From CAG-632 sp963626805 (GTDB lineage Bacteria > Bacillota > Clostridia > Lachnospirales > Lachnospiraceae): 64,000 bases of DNA. Below are positions 25,463 to 34,035 of this stretch, piece after piece (the first letter of the stretch is position 1; each line of letters starts with the position of its first letter). The position numbers and the translations under genes are program-made. The notes beneath the pieces are model-generated. The model was not told where the DNA came from. It saw only the letters and a list, made by a program, of their open reading frames with translations, and searched no databases. The stretch is taken from the NCBI GenBank assembly GCA_963626805.1, contig CAVFXS010000002.1:4761-68760 (forward strand). Direction: 5' to 3'.

Positions 25463-26311
25463 CTAATTTATCTCATATGTGTTGTCCTTCAGATAATTCA
25501 ACCAAACTGCACAATATTCCTTATTACAATGCACGCCATCCGTACTGGCATTTGCCGGAAGCGCTCCATCCGGGCCCGCCAGTGCAGACGCAACATCCAG
25601 ATATACAACATTCTGATCCTTGCATACCTGCTCTACCATTTCATTAAAATGCCTTACATTATCATTATTATAAATCGGATCCGTCGCAGAACGTGCTGCC
25701 GATACCGGAATAATGTTCTCAACATAAATGATGGCATCCGGCTCCAGCTGCTTTACATCATGAAGCAGCTTCGTATACTGCTCAATGAACAGATCATCAT
25801 ACGGCCAGCCCAGCTCATTTACGCCAAACATAATATATATCTTCTTATATTTCTCCTCCTGAAGTGCGTCCATAACGGTCACCGTTCGTCCGTCCTCCAG
25901 CGTTACGATCTTATCTTCATAAATTCTTGAAATACTCAGTCCCTTCGAACAATATGCCTTAATATTGCTGAGACTGGTATACAGCATAAAGCCCTCTGTC
26001 CGGGAATCCCCGATAAACAGTGCATCATCAAAATATGAATCCTCTACCTGTTTATCTACCTTTATATATTCCCGATTCACATCGCTCGGACTTACCTTCG
26101 GTGTACCAACTGTATATAAATAAAGCTTCTGCCGCTCTACGACCTTCCCCCACTCTCCGGAATGATTGCCTCCGCCAAGCCCTCCTGCCGGCTTTTTCGT
26201 GAATACTATCGCCGCTGCAACAATCAAACATATTATAACAATTCCTATGATAATGAACAGATTCCGTTTCCTGACACGTTCCCTGTAACTGCTTTTATAA
26301 TTTAGAGGCAT
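25463..26311 (-). CDS. Membrane-anchored SGNH/GDSL esterase
   Basis: A 282-residue protein with a basic cytoplasmic N terminus, one signal anchor (LFIIIGIVIICLIVAAAIVF, ~17-37), a glycine-rich linker and an extracytoplasmic SGNH hydrolase domain. The blocks are FIGDSRTEGF (nucleophile Ser), KGLSISR (Gly), IMFGVNELGW (Asn) and DGVHCNKEY (Asp/His). It probably removes acyl groups, often acetyl, from cell-wall or capsular glycans. It precedes the DUF4358 lipoprotein by 12 bases, so the two are likely partners in one operon. Confidence 0.88.
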   Translation of the reverse strand: MPLNYKSSYRERVRKRNLFIIIGIVIICLIVAAAIVFTKKPAGGLGGGNHSGEWGKVVERQKLYLYTVGTPKVSPSDVNREYIKVDKQVEDSYFDDALFIGDSRTEGFMLYTSLSNIKAYCSKGLSISRIYEDKIVTLEDGRTVTVMDALQEEKYKKIYIMFGVNELGWPYDDLFIEQYTKLLHDVKQLEPDAIIYVENIIPVSAARSATDPIYNNDNVRHFNEMVEQVCKDQNVVYLDVASALAGPDGALPANASTDGVHCNKEYCAVWLNYLKDNTYEIN

Positions 26312-26475
26312 AACTGCACTCCTTCCTGAGCTGTTTCTTCCTTTTTCCTGCCTTTTAATGCGCTGTTTATTATATCACGGTTTCATAAAAATAACTATCC
26401 CCAATTCTTACATTTTTCTGTATCAACCACCTCTTTTTATATACATCTGTAACAAATTTTATGGTCGATTTTCTC

Positions 26476-26489
26476 TACCATATATGGTA
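26476..26489. promoter_or_regulatory. 14-bp palindrome upstream of the mutarotase gene
   Basis: TACCATATATGGTA is a perfect inverted repeat that touches a TAAAAT -10-like box (26488-26493), about 45 bases before the mutarotase ATG. It resembles a repressor operator. The regulator is unknown. Confidence 0.4.
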
Positions 26490-26532
26490 AAATGTGATTA
26501 TTGTATTTTGTATAAAAGGGGAGGTTTTCATA

Positions 26533-27549
26533 ATGAGTCCTATTCAAGCACAAACCATTAATTACAAAGGAGAACCATGCATCGAACTGCGGGCAGGCAG
26601 CTATCTGTCCATGATCGCTCCGGGCATCGGCAGCAATGTCATCCGGCTCTGCGATGAAGCACATGACATTGAGATTTTCCGTTATGATGAAGAAACCACA
26701 ATCGAAGAAATCAAACAATCTCCGGAAGTTTACGGACTGCCGACGCTTTATCTTCCAAACCGTCTGGACAGCGGTCGTTTAAAGACCTCGGATGCTCTTT
26801 ATCAACTGGATATTAACGAGTCAGCTCTCGGAAACTTTATTCACGGTTTTTTGCACAAACGTCAGCATACCATTGTATCCTTAACCACTACTGATGATGC
26901 AGCTATTGCTGTTACAGAATATGTGTATGACGATAAGGATGATTATTTCAAATACCTTCCTATCGCATTTAAGGCAGAGTTTACCTTTACCCTTTCAGAA
27001 GACGGACTTTTCTATTCTTTTACCATGACGAATCTGTCAAAAATGCAGATGCCATATGGTGTCTGCACACATACCACAATGATGGGACCTTTCACCTCAG
27101 ACGGCAAGGGCGAGGACATGCGTCTGTACGTACCGATCGGTGAGAAATGGCAGTTGAATGACCGTTGTCTGCCAACCGGTATCTTTATGCCATTGGACAA
27201 CCATGACCGTCAGTACCTGACCGGTTCCATGGTTCCGGTAAAACAGATCATCAACAATGATGTCTATTATGCGGAAATGGGCGATATGGACGGCAAACCG
27301 TTTTACGGAATCGTTGCAACCGATGTTGCCAGCGGAAAAGAAATCCGTTATGAAGTATCCCGGGATTACAAGTTCTGGGTCATCTGGAACGACTGGGGTG
27401 AGAAGGGATATTTCTGCCCGGAGCCTATGACTTGGATGATTGATGCACCGAATCTTCCACTGGCACCGGATGATACCGGTTACACGGAGCTGGCTCCCGG
27501 TGAAAGTAAAACCGTTACCCAGCATTTTTACACTGTGATTCCGGAATAA
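26533..27549 (+). CDS. Aldose 1-epimerase (mutarotase-like) protein
   Basis: A 338-residue cytoplasmic sugar-epimerase-fold protein. Characteristic blocks are CIELRAGSYLSMIAPGIGSNVIRL, LPTLYLPNRLDSG, NFIHGFLHKRQH (catalytic-type His), GVCTHTTMMGPF, and a C-terminal WVIWNDWGEKGYFCPEPMTWMIDAPN with APGES. It interconverts alpha and beta anomers of a hexose or binds a sugar. Exact sugar unknown. The ATG at 26533 follows GGGGAGG by nine bases. It lies upstream of the cellobiose phosphorylase, which has its own promoter, so a shared role in disaccharide use is plausible. Confidence 0.85.
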   Translation: MSPIQAQTINYKGEPCIELRAGSYLSMIAPGIGSNVIRLCDEAHDIEIFRYDEETTIEEIKQSPEVYGLPTLYLPNRLDSGRLKTSDALYQLDINESALGNFIHGFLHKRQHTIVSLTTTDDAAIAVTEYVYDDKDDYFKYLPIAFKAEFTFTLSEDGLFYSFTMTNLSKMQMPYGVCTHTTMMGPFTSDGKGEDMRLYVPIGEKWQLNDRCLPTGIFMPLDNHDRQYLTGSMVPVKQIINNDVYYAEMGDMDGKPFYGIVATDVASGKEIRYEVSRDYKFWVIWNDWGEKGYFCPEPMTWMIDAPNLPLAPDDTGYTELAPGESKTVTQHFYTVIPE

Positions 27550-27585
27550 TTGCAAAAGGATATCGGTTATTTTCTGTTGTTTTTC

Positions 27586-27614
27586 TTGTTTTTATGCCAT
27601 GAATACGATATAAT
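27586..27614 (+). promoter_or_regulatory. Promoter of cellobiose phosphorylase gene
   Basis: TTGTTT (27586-27591), 17 bases, TATAAT (27609-27614). The message then has a ~45-base leader with AGGGAGG before the ATG. Confidence 0.6.
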
Positions 27615-27668
27615 GGATTTTAAGAGACCCCATGCGGTCCGCTAGAATAAAGGGAGGTACACACACAC

Positions 27669-30125
27669 ATGAAATTCGGTTATTTTGACGACCAAAACAA
27701 AGAGTACGTGATTACAAATCCTAAGACTCCATACCCATGGATCAACTACTTAGGAAATCAGGATTTCTTCTCACTTATTTCCAATACAGCTGGTGGCTAC
27801 AGCTTCTATAAGGACGCAAGACTTAGAAGAATTACACGTTACCGTTACAACAACGTTCCAGTTGATATGGGTGGACGTTATTTCTACATTAATGATGATG
27901 ACAATATCTGGTCACCGGGCTGGTCTCCGGTCAAGAAGGATCTGGAGTTCTACGAGTGCCGTCATGGTATGGGTTATACCGTAATCAGCGGTAAGAGCAA
28001 CGGTCTGAAGGCTACAGTTACTTTCTTCGTACCAAACAATTACAAGGGCGAGGTTCAGAAGGTGACTCTGAAGAACGAAGGAACCACTCCAAAGGAATTC
28101 AAGTTCTTCTCGTTCCTGGAATGGTGCTTATGGAATGCCGAAGATGATTCCACGAACTTCCAGAGAAACTTCAACACCGGTGAAGTAGAAGTTGAAGGTT
28201 CTACTTTATTCCACAAGACCGAATACAAAGAGCGTCGTGATCATTTCGCATTCTATACAGTTAACTCTGAGATCGAAGGATATGACTGTGACCGCGAGAC
28301 CTTCATGGGATTATATAACGGATTTGGCAATCCACAGGCCGTTTTAGCAGGTAAGGCTAACAACTCAAAGGCTGACGGATGGTCACCAATCGCTTCTCAC
28401 TGCCTGAACATCAGCCTGGCTCCTGGTGAGTCTAAGGATCTGGTATTCATCCTTGGCTATGTTGAGAATCCACAGGAAGAAAAGTTCAATGCAGACGGCT
28501 CTATGAACAAGTCAAGAGCTTATGCAATGATCGAACAGTTCAATACAACCGAAAAGGTAGATGCAGCACTGGCTGAATTAAAGCAGAGCTGGACAGATCT
28601 GCTTTCTAAGTACACCGTTAATACTCCGGATGACAAGATGAACCGTATGGTTAACATCTGGAATCAGTATCAGTGTATGGTTACCTTTAATATGTCACGT
28701 TCCGCTTCTTACTTCGAGAGTGGTATCGGCCGTGGTATGGGATTCCGTGATTCCAACCAGGATTTACTTGGTTTCGTTCATCAGATTCCGGATCGTGCAA
28801 GAGAAAGAATTCTGGATCTTGCTGCTACCCAGTTCGAAGATGGCGGTTGCTTCCATCAGTATCAGCCACTTACCAAGAAGGGCAACGATGCAGTCGGCGG
28901 TGACTTCTCAGATGATCCATTATGGATGATCCTTTCAACTGCTGCATACATTAAGGAGACCGGTGATTATTCAATTCTGGATGAGATGGTTCCTTACAGA
29001 AATGATGAGAAATTAGCTCAGCCTATGATGCATCATTTACAGCAGTCCTTCTACCGTGTAGTTAACAATGTAGGTCCTCACGGTCTTCCACTCTCCATGA
29101 GAGCTGACTGGAACGACTGTCTGAATCTGTCTTGCTTCTCAAATACTCCGGGTGAGAGCTTCCAGACATGGACTTCACCAAAGTATGGCGATGACAAGTA
29201 CTCAAAGGTTGCTGAGTCATTATTTGTAGCAACTCTGTTTACATACGCCGGTCCTGAATATGTAGCACTTTGCAAGCATCAGGGATTGAATGATAAGGCT
29301 GAAGCAGCTCAGGCTGAGATCGACAAGATGAAGAACCTGATCTGTGAATACGGCTATGATGGCGAATGGTTCTTACGTGCATACGATGACTTCGGACGTA
29401 AGGTTGGTTCTAAGGAATGTGAAGAGGGTAAGATCTTCATTGAGCCACAGGGCTTCGCTGTTATGTCTGAGATTGGCAAGGACAAGGGTTATGACTTAAA
29501 GACTCTGGAAAGCATTGATAAGTATTTGAACTGCAAGCATGGTCTTGTATTAAATAATCCGGCATTTACCAAGTATTACATTGAGTACGGTGAGATTTCT
29601 ACTTATCCGGCCGGTTACAAAGAGAATGCAGGTATCTTCTGCCATAACAACGCATGGATTATCTGTGCGGAAGCATATGTTGGGCACGGTGATAAGGCAT
29701 TTGAGTACTACTCAAAGATCGCACCTGCTTACTTAGAGGATATTTCTGATTTACACAGGACTGAGCCTTATGTATATGCTCAGATGATCGCAGGTAAGGA
29801 TGCAGGCCGTTTCGGTGAGGCTAAGAACAGCTGGTTAACCGGTACTGCTGCATGGAACTTCGTAGCAGTTTCTCAGTATATGCTGGGTATCATTCCTGAC
29901 TATGACGGACTGAAGATTGATCCTTCGATTCCTTCTGCATGGGATGGATTCAAGGCTACTCGTCAGTTCCGGAATGCAACCTACCAGATTACCGTTAGCA
30001 ATCCTTCTCATGTCAGCAAGGGTGTTAAGAGCGTAACCGTTGATGGCAATGCAATCGAAGGAAATGTTCTTCCGGTATTTGCTGATGGCAAGGAACATAC
30101 TGTTGAAGTTGTTTTAGGCGAATAA
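27669..30125 (+). CDS. Cellobiose phosphorylase (GH94)
   Basis: An 818-residue cytoplasmic enzyme that splits cellobiose with phosphate to glucose 1-phosphate and glucose, saving ATP. It has an N-terminal beta-sandwich (FGYFDDQNKEYVITNP, PWINYLGN), a linker and an (alpha/alpha)6 barrel. The barrel carries GMGFRDSNQDLLGF (~356-369) and RADWNDCLNL (478-487), the latter carrying the general-acid Asp. The length fits cellobiose phosphorylase rather than the ~980-residue cellodextrin enzyme. Codon use is strikingly different from neighbours (AAG, GGT, CCA and AAC preferred), a sign of very high expression. Own promoter and terminator. No PTS or cellulase gene is close, so uptake is by an unlinked transporter. 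Confidence 0.95.
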   Translation: MKFGYFDDQNKEYVITNPKTPYPWINYLGNQDFFSLISNTAGGYSFYKDARLRRITRYRYNNVPVDMGGRYFYINDDDNIWSPGWSPVKKDLEFYECRHGMGYTVISGKSNGLKATVTFFVPNNYKGEVQKVTLKNEGTTPKEFKFFSFLEWCLWNAEDDSTNFQRNFNTGEVEVEGSTLFHKTEYKERRDHFAFYTVNSEIEGYDCDRETFMGLYNGFGNPQAVLAGKANNSKADGWSPIASHCLNISLAPGESKDLVFILGYVENPQEEKFNADGSMNKSRAYAMIEQFNTTEKVDAALAELKQSWTDLLSKYTVNTPDDKMNRMVNIWNQYQCMVTFNMSRSASYFESGIGRGMGFRDSNQDLLGFVHQIPDRARERILDLAATQFEDGGCFHQYQPLTKKGNDAVGGDFSDDPLWMILSTAAYIKETGDYSILDEMVPYRNDEKLAQPMMHHLQQSFYRVVNNVGPHGLPLSMRADWNDCLNLSCFSNTPGESFQTWTSPKYGDDKYSKVAESLFVATLFTYAGPEYVALCKHQGLNDKAEAAQAEIDKMKNLICEYGYDGEWFLRAYDDFGRKVGSKECEEGKIFIEPQGFAVMSEIGKDKGYDLKTLESIDKYLNCKHGLVLNNPAFTKYYIEYGEISTYPAGYKENAGIFCHNNAWIICAEAYVGHGDKAFEYYSKIAPAYLEDISDLHRTEPYVYAQMIAGKDAGRFGEAKNSWLTGTAAWNFVAVSQYMLGIIPDYDGLKIDPSIPSAWDGFKATRQFRNATYQITVSNPSHVSKGVKSVTVDGNAIEGNVLPVFADGKEHTVEVVLGE

Positions 30126-30155
30126 ATAAGTTCTGAGATTTATTTCAGTAAAATT

Positions 30156-30190
30156 ATAAGGCGTTCACTTGATGTGGACGCCTTATTTCT
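30156..30190 (+). terminator. Intrinsic terminator of cellobiose phosphorylase
   Basis: TAAGGCGTtCAC and GTGgACGCCTTA flank a TTGAT loop and are followed by TTTCTTATC. Confidence 0.8.
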
Positions 30191-30225
30191 TATCATTTAT
30201 GTGGCAATCTATCTGCATATACCCC

Positions 30226-30459
30226 CTATACTTCTATCCCCTGCTCCTTTAAGTAGTTAATTACATCTTCGACTGTATGTAACTCTGCTACATCATCTGC
30301 AGGTATTTCAACATTAAATGCATCTTCAATTGCCATAACTAATTCGAATAAATCTAATGAGTCAGCGTCCAAATCTTCTTTGAAAGAGGTTTCAAGTTCA
30401 ATGTTATTCTCGTCAACTCTCAGCTGCTCTGAAATAATACTCTTCATCTTTTCAAACAT
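30226..30459 (-). CDS. acpP: Acyl carrier protein
   Basis: A 77-residue acidic four-helix carrier. The phosphopantetheine site is S34 in DLDADSLDLFELVMAIEDAF, and helix III is EIPADDVAELHTVEDVINYLKEQ. It carries growing acyl chains in fatty acid synthesis. It is transcribed alone from a consensus promoter, away from the fab genes that usually surround it. AAGGAG lies before the ATG. It may be the housekeeping ACP or a second, specialised one. The motif does not decide. Confidence 0.93.
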   Translation of the reverse strand: MFEKMKSIISEQLRVDENNIELETSFKEDLDADSLDLFELVMAIEDAFNVEIPADDVAELHTVEDVINYLKEQGIEV

Positions 30460-30512
30460 TTTAATTCTAGCTCCTTTTATTCAAGCGTTATTTCACCCGC
30501 TAATACAGAAGT

Positions 30513-30541
30513 AATATACAACAGTGCATTATTGATGTCAA
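30513..30541 (-). promoter_or_regulatory. acpP promoter
   Basis: Minus strand TTGACA (30536-30541), 17 bases, TATATT (30513-30518). It starts two bases from the end of the upstream gene, giving a leader of about 45 bases. Confidence 0.7.
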
Positions 30542-30542
30542 C

Positions 30543-32201
30543 CTAAAACTTTAACTTATTGAATTCTTCTAATGGCATAGGCTTTGCAAAGTAATATCCC
30601 TGTGCAATATCACACCGTGAATTTCTTAAAAACCGCACATGTTCTTCGGTCTCTACTCCCTCTGCAATAATCTGTAGCTGCAGTGCCTTCGCCATAGCGA
30701 TTGTATGACGAATCACAATCTTTCCCTTCTCTGAGTTCAGTGTATCATCCAGAAAACCCTTATCAATCTTCAATACATCCACCGGTACATTTCGTAGCAT
30801 ATTCAGTGAAGAATAGCCGGAACCAAAATCATCTACCTCCAGTCGAAATCCCATTTGCTGCAAATGGTTCAACAGAAAATACAATTCATTCTGATTGTCA
30901 AAGAACATGGTCTCTGTAATCTCTAATGATAATGCTCCCGGTGTCAGCCCATACTTTTTCAGGAGATTATTCAGTACCTGTTCAATATTTCGATTATAAA
31001 TATGGTATCTGGATACATTTACAGATATCGGAAACTGCCTGCGTCCCTGCTGCTGCCAGTTGTGAATCGCCTTGCAGGCTTCTTCCCACATATACTCATC
31101 CAGCTTTATGATGAAGCCATTCCGCTCAAACAATGGAATAAAATCATCCGGCTTTATCATGCCTTTCTTCGGATGTTGCCACCGGGTCAGGACCTCTGCT
31201 CCTACAATTTCTCCGGTTTCCAGACTGAATTTCGGTTGCAAATGCATCACAAACTGTCGCTGCTGCAGTGCCTGCTCCATTTCTGCCTCAATCTCACTGT
31301 TTTTCATAATCTCTGCACGGTATTCTTCATCATAGAATGCACAAAATTGCATAACATTATTCTTAATACTCTTTTTTGCTAAGGCAGCCCGGTCACACAT
31401 AATATTCACTGCCAGAGAATTATTCTCATCCGGAAGATATACACCATACGAAGTCTTCAAATCAAAGCTGAACTGATTATTTTCAATTTTCTTTTTTAAT
31501 CTTTCTATAAATCTTATGATATCGCCTTTATTTTCATACATCATGCAGATGCAAAATACATCACTGTGCATACGGCAATAGGCATTGGGAGACTCAACCA
31601 TATCCTGAAGCACATTTGCCAGATGCATCAATGCCAAATCGCCCATTCGGATACCATAAAGATCATTAATGACCTTCAGCCGTTCTATATCAAATACAAT
31701 GATAGCATGATCATGTCCGTTATCCCATAGTAACAAACGATTCACCTCATCTGTAAACCGTTCAAAATTCGGAGCTCCTGTCAGTGCATCATAATCCTGA
31801 TGATACCGAAGTGCTGCCGAAGAACGAATCTCCTCACTGACATCCTTCATCGTACCGATTACCCTCTTCAGTTCTCCTGTATTCAGATAATCATACTGCA
31901 GGGTAATCCGGAACCAGTTCACACTGCCATCCTTTGTATTGAATCTACAGGTTACAGATCGCTCTCCATATCGATTCTGAAACAATGTCCGATACAAATC
32001 CAAATCCTCTTCATATACAATATGCTTTATCTGTTCATCTTGTGTAAAATCATCACACAAAACAGAAGGTACTCCAAAACATTCTTCAAAAAGAGGCGAA
32101 CAATATTTCTCCCCTGTGATAAAATCTATTTCAAATACAATTGTCCGCAACTGCTTTATAACCGCTGCATACATGTCATTTAAAAATTTCTCGTTTTCCA
32201 T
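30543..32201 (-). CDS. PAS-GGDEF(degenerate)-EAL protein, likely c-di-GMP phosphodiesterase
   Basis: A 552-residue cytoplasmic protein. The order is a PAS sensor (~12-125, IVFEIDFITGEKYCSP and VNWFRITLQYDYLNTGE), a GGDEF domain (~140-280), then EAL (~300-552). The GGDEF active site reads SDVFC, so it cannot make c-di-GMP but may bind GTP as a regulator. The EAL domain keeps the catalytic set: EVLTRW (a variant of EAL), SVNVSR, LEITETM, DDFGSGYSS, LKIDKGF and IIAEGVE. I infer a signal-gated c-di-GMP phosphodiesterase controlling motility or adhesion. Its own promoter lies 30 bases upstream. Confidence 0.9.
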   Translation of the reverse strand: MENEKFLNDMYAAVIKQLRTIVFEIDFITGEKYCSPLFEECFGVPSVLCDDFTQDEQIKHIVYEEDLDLYRTLFQNRYGERSVTCRFNTKDGSVNWFRITLQYDYLNTGELKRVIGTMKDVSEEIRSSAALRYHQDYDALTGAPNFERFTDEVNRLLLWDNGHDHAIIVFDIERLKVINDLYGIRMGDLALMHLANVLQDMVESPNAYCRMHSDVFCICMMYENKGDIIRFIERLKKKIENNQFSFDLKTSYGVYLPDENNSLAVNIMCDRAALAKKSIKNNVMQFCAFYDEEYRAEIMKNSEIEAEMEQALQQRQFVMHLQPKFSLETGEIVGAEVLTRWQHPKKGMIKPDDFIPLFERNGFIIKLDEYMWEEACKAIHNWQQQGRRQFPISVNVSRYHIYNRNIEQVLNNLLKKYGLTPGALSLEITETMFFDNQNELYFLLNHLQQMGFRLEVDDFGSGYSSLNMLRNVPVDVLKIDKGFLDDTLNSEKGKIVIRHTIAMAKALQLQIIAEGVETEEHVRFLRNSRCDIAQGYYFAKPMPLEEFNKLKF

Positions 32202-32229
32202 GATAGCCTGTCCTCATTTCTTACTGTAT

Positions 32230-32259
32230 ATAGTACCAAGAGTTTCGTCCATTTGTCAA
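32230..32259 (-). promoter_or_regulatory. Promoter of the PAS-GGDEF-EAL gene
   Basis: Minus strand TTGACA (32254-32259), 18 bases, TACTAT (32230-32235), followed by GAGGA before the gene. Confidence 0.6.
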
Positions 32260-32317
32260 TATTTACATATTTTACGAGTTTATGCCTTTCGAATTTGTGC
32301 TTTTTTCCCATAAATTC

Positions 32318-32347
32318 TTGACAAAATATTCATATGTCTACTATTAT
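32318..32347 (+). promoter_or_regulatory. Promoter of the Fur-family regulator gene
   Basis: TTGACA (32318-32323), 18 bases, TATTAT (32342-32347). The expected start site (~32354) lies only about nine bases before the first in-frame ATG, which favours the second ATG at 32399. No clear Per or Fur box was found. Confidence 0.6.
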
Positions 32348-32398
32348 TAGACTGTATTTGTTATGAAACGATTTGCTCAATATGGAGATCAGATATCT

Positions 32399-32797
32399 AT
32401 GAAACGAAGTTATCAACGTGAAGTTATTCTTGAATATTTGGAAACCCGTACGGATCATCCGACTGCAGATAAGGTATATGCAGCTGTCCGGGAGACCATT
32501 CCGAATATCAGTCTGGGTACTGTATATCGGAATCTGTCACAATTATCAGACAATGGTATAATTCTTCGCATTACCTGTGATACAAAGGAAGACCATTTTG
32601 ATGCGAACACCCATCCGCACCCACATCTTTTCTGCCAGGAATGCGGCGGTGTCTCTGATATTCCGGTTCATACCATGCCGGATCTGACACAGCTTGTGTC
32701 ACCTTCCTTCCACGGTTCTATTCAGAAATACAGCATTACCTATTATGGAACCTGTGAAGCCTGTCTGCAGAAACAACTGCAGGCTCAGGATGCCTGA
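32399..32797 (+). CDS. Fur-family regulator, PerR-like
   Basis: A 132-residue metal-dependent repressor. The N-terminal winged helix reads QREVILEYLETRTDHPTADKVY...ISLGTVYRNLSQL. The dimer/metal domain has HFDANTHPHPH for the regulatory metal and two structural zinc pairs, CQECG and CEACL. The HFD...HxH arrangement with a following Asp resembles PerR, the peroxide sensor, more than Fur, but the call is tentative. Two ATGs share the sequence ATGAAACGA. The second (32399) fits the family N terminus and has GGAG upstream. The first (32363) has no site. Confidence 0.85.
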   Translation: MKRSYQREVILEYLETRTDHPTADKVYAAVRETIPNISLGTVYRNLSQLSDNGIILRITCDTKEDHFDANTHPHPHLFCQECGGVSDIPVHTMPDLTQLVSPSFHGSIQKYSITYYGTCEACLQKQLQAQDA

Positions 32798-32880
32798 TAT
32801 CTTCTTTACCAAACCTTATATGCCACATCGGGATATATCGCTTATAATCATCTTATATTGATTTGGATTTGAGGTTTCGA

Positions 32881-33321
32881 ATGATTCGCAACGCATTTTT
32901 TGAACTATTTATCATATGTACTTTACTTATTGCCGGGATGTGTCAGGATATTCTTCCTGCAGATTCCCCTTTATTATATTCCGAATGCTCAGAATCGGAT
33001 TCCCGCTCTCTGACCACAGTTATTAATCAACTTAAAAATCAATCCAACCTGCTGGAATTGTCACCGGAGCACCTGAAACAGACCACCGGCAATGATATCC
33101 TTACACAGATCAGATTTCAGTCAGCCGCTCATGCCTCATCGATTAGCCGCAGAAATACATCATTTTGTAATCCGTTATGGTACATATTCTTTTATTTTCT
33201 GTTTTGTTGCTTCCCGATCGATATTACTGCGTGGTTCTATCACCCCTTTGGACCACTGGCCTCTATTATTTACTACATACACCGGCAGGACGGTCAAAAA
33301 CCGGTCAACTCTTTTCTATAA
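32881..33321 (+). CDS. Hypothetical membrane/exported protein, 146 residues
   Basis: Not recognised. The N terminus looks like a signal or anchor (FFELFIICTLLIAGM). A polar Ser/Gln-rich middle (~25-95) follows, then a strongly hydrophobic aromatic segment (LWYIFFYFLFCCFPIDITAWFY) and a short tail. The ATG at 32881 has GAGG six bases before it. The frame opens at TTG 32863. It lies 80 bases after the PerR-like gene and 47 before a small TM protein, all on the plus strand, possibly one transcript. Confidence 0.55.
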   Translation: MIRNAFFELFIICTLLIAGMCQDILPADSPLLYSECSESDSRSLTTVINQLKNQSNLLELSPEHLKQTTGNDILTQIRFQSAAHASSISRRNTSFCNPLWYIFFYFLFCCFPIDITAWFYHPFGPLASIIYYIHRQDGQKPVNSFL

Positions 33322-33368
33322 TTCTTATAAATAATACCAAAAACTGAATTAAGAAAGGAGCGAGCATT

Positions 33369-33509
33369 ATGTTTCGTGATATACTAGTTGGCATTATGGC
33401 TGTTGCAGCGCTGATTGTAGGCATTACTGCCTTTATTATGGAGAACAAGCGATCTTCCAAATCAGACGATGTGACAGAGTCGGCAACTGACAGTTCTGCT
33501 CAGAAATAA
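33369..33509 (+). CDS. 46-residue single-TM small protein
   Basis: A very short but convincing gene. AAAGGAG lies eight bases before the ATG, the product has one hydrophobic helix (IMAVAALIVGITAFIM, ~9-24) and then a charged, Ser/Asp-rich tail (NKRSSKSDDVTES). A terminator follows directly. No family is recognised. The topology is that of small membrane-regulatory peptides. Confidence 0.65.
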   Translation: MFRDILVGIMAVAALIVGITAFIMENKRSSKSDDVTESATDSSAQK

Positions 33510-33512
33510 CCC

Positions 33513-33544
33513 AACAGCCCCGGCAGGTATCTGCCGGGGTTGTT
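33513..33544 (+). terminator. GC-rich terminator hairpin
   Basis: AACAGCCCCGGCAG and CTGCCGGGGTTGTT around a GTAT loop, starting four bases after the small TM gene. The T run is weak. Confidence 0.65.
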
Positions 33545-33580
33545 GACCATTTGCAATTATCCTTCTAATTCTCTTTGTAA

Positions 33581-33853
33581 TCAATGAAAGCTTCTGACTG
33601 CCTCTTGCTGGTGCAGGTATTTCTCCTTGGTTGCCATTCCACCACGGATGTGGCGCTCGGATTTATTTACGTCCAGAACCACCCTTGCTTGTGCCGCCAG
33701 AGATGGATTAATCTGCACCAACCGTTCTGTGATATCCTTATGTACCGTTGATTTTGAAATACCAAACTTCTTAGCTGCCTGCCGTACTGTGGCATTCTGT
33801 TCTACGATATATTGAGCAATCTCCATTGCCCGTTCTTCAATATAGGCTTTCAC
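33581..33853 (-). CDS. spoIIID: Sporulation transcription factor SpoIIID
   Basis: A 90-residue DNA-binding protein of the mother cell that modulates the sigma-E regulon and helps switch to sigma-K. It has the SpoIIID helix-turn-helix (NATVRQAAKKFGISKSTVHKDITERL) and the basic, conserved C terminus SERHIRGGMATKEKYL. Full length. The start is GTG at 33853 with GAGGG six bases upstream. The neighbours usual elsewhere (spoIIQ-like M23 upstream, mreB downstream) are absent. It marks the organism as an endospore-former lineage. Confidence 0.95.
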   Translation of the reverse strand: MKAYIEERAMEIAQYIVEQNATVRQAAKKFGISKSTVHKDITERLVQINPSLAAQARVVLDVNKSERHIRGGMATKEKYLHQQEAVRSFH

Positions 33854-34035
33854 GAAAGACCCTCGTCGCTTTGTTTTTACAACTTATGCAAAAAGCCGGG
33901 GTTGTATTACTGTTTCTTCCTCCATGTCAAAATCATCCCATGATATGGTCCATTTCTGCCCTGTTTTTGCCCTGCTTTCTTTGTTATAATCTTTGCCAGA
34001 ACGTTTAGGAAATAAATGAATTTAAGGAGTCTGTT

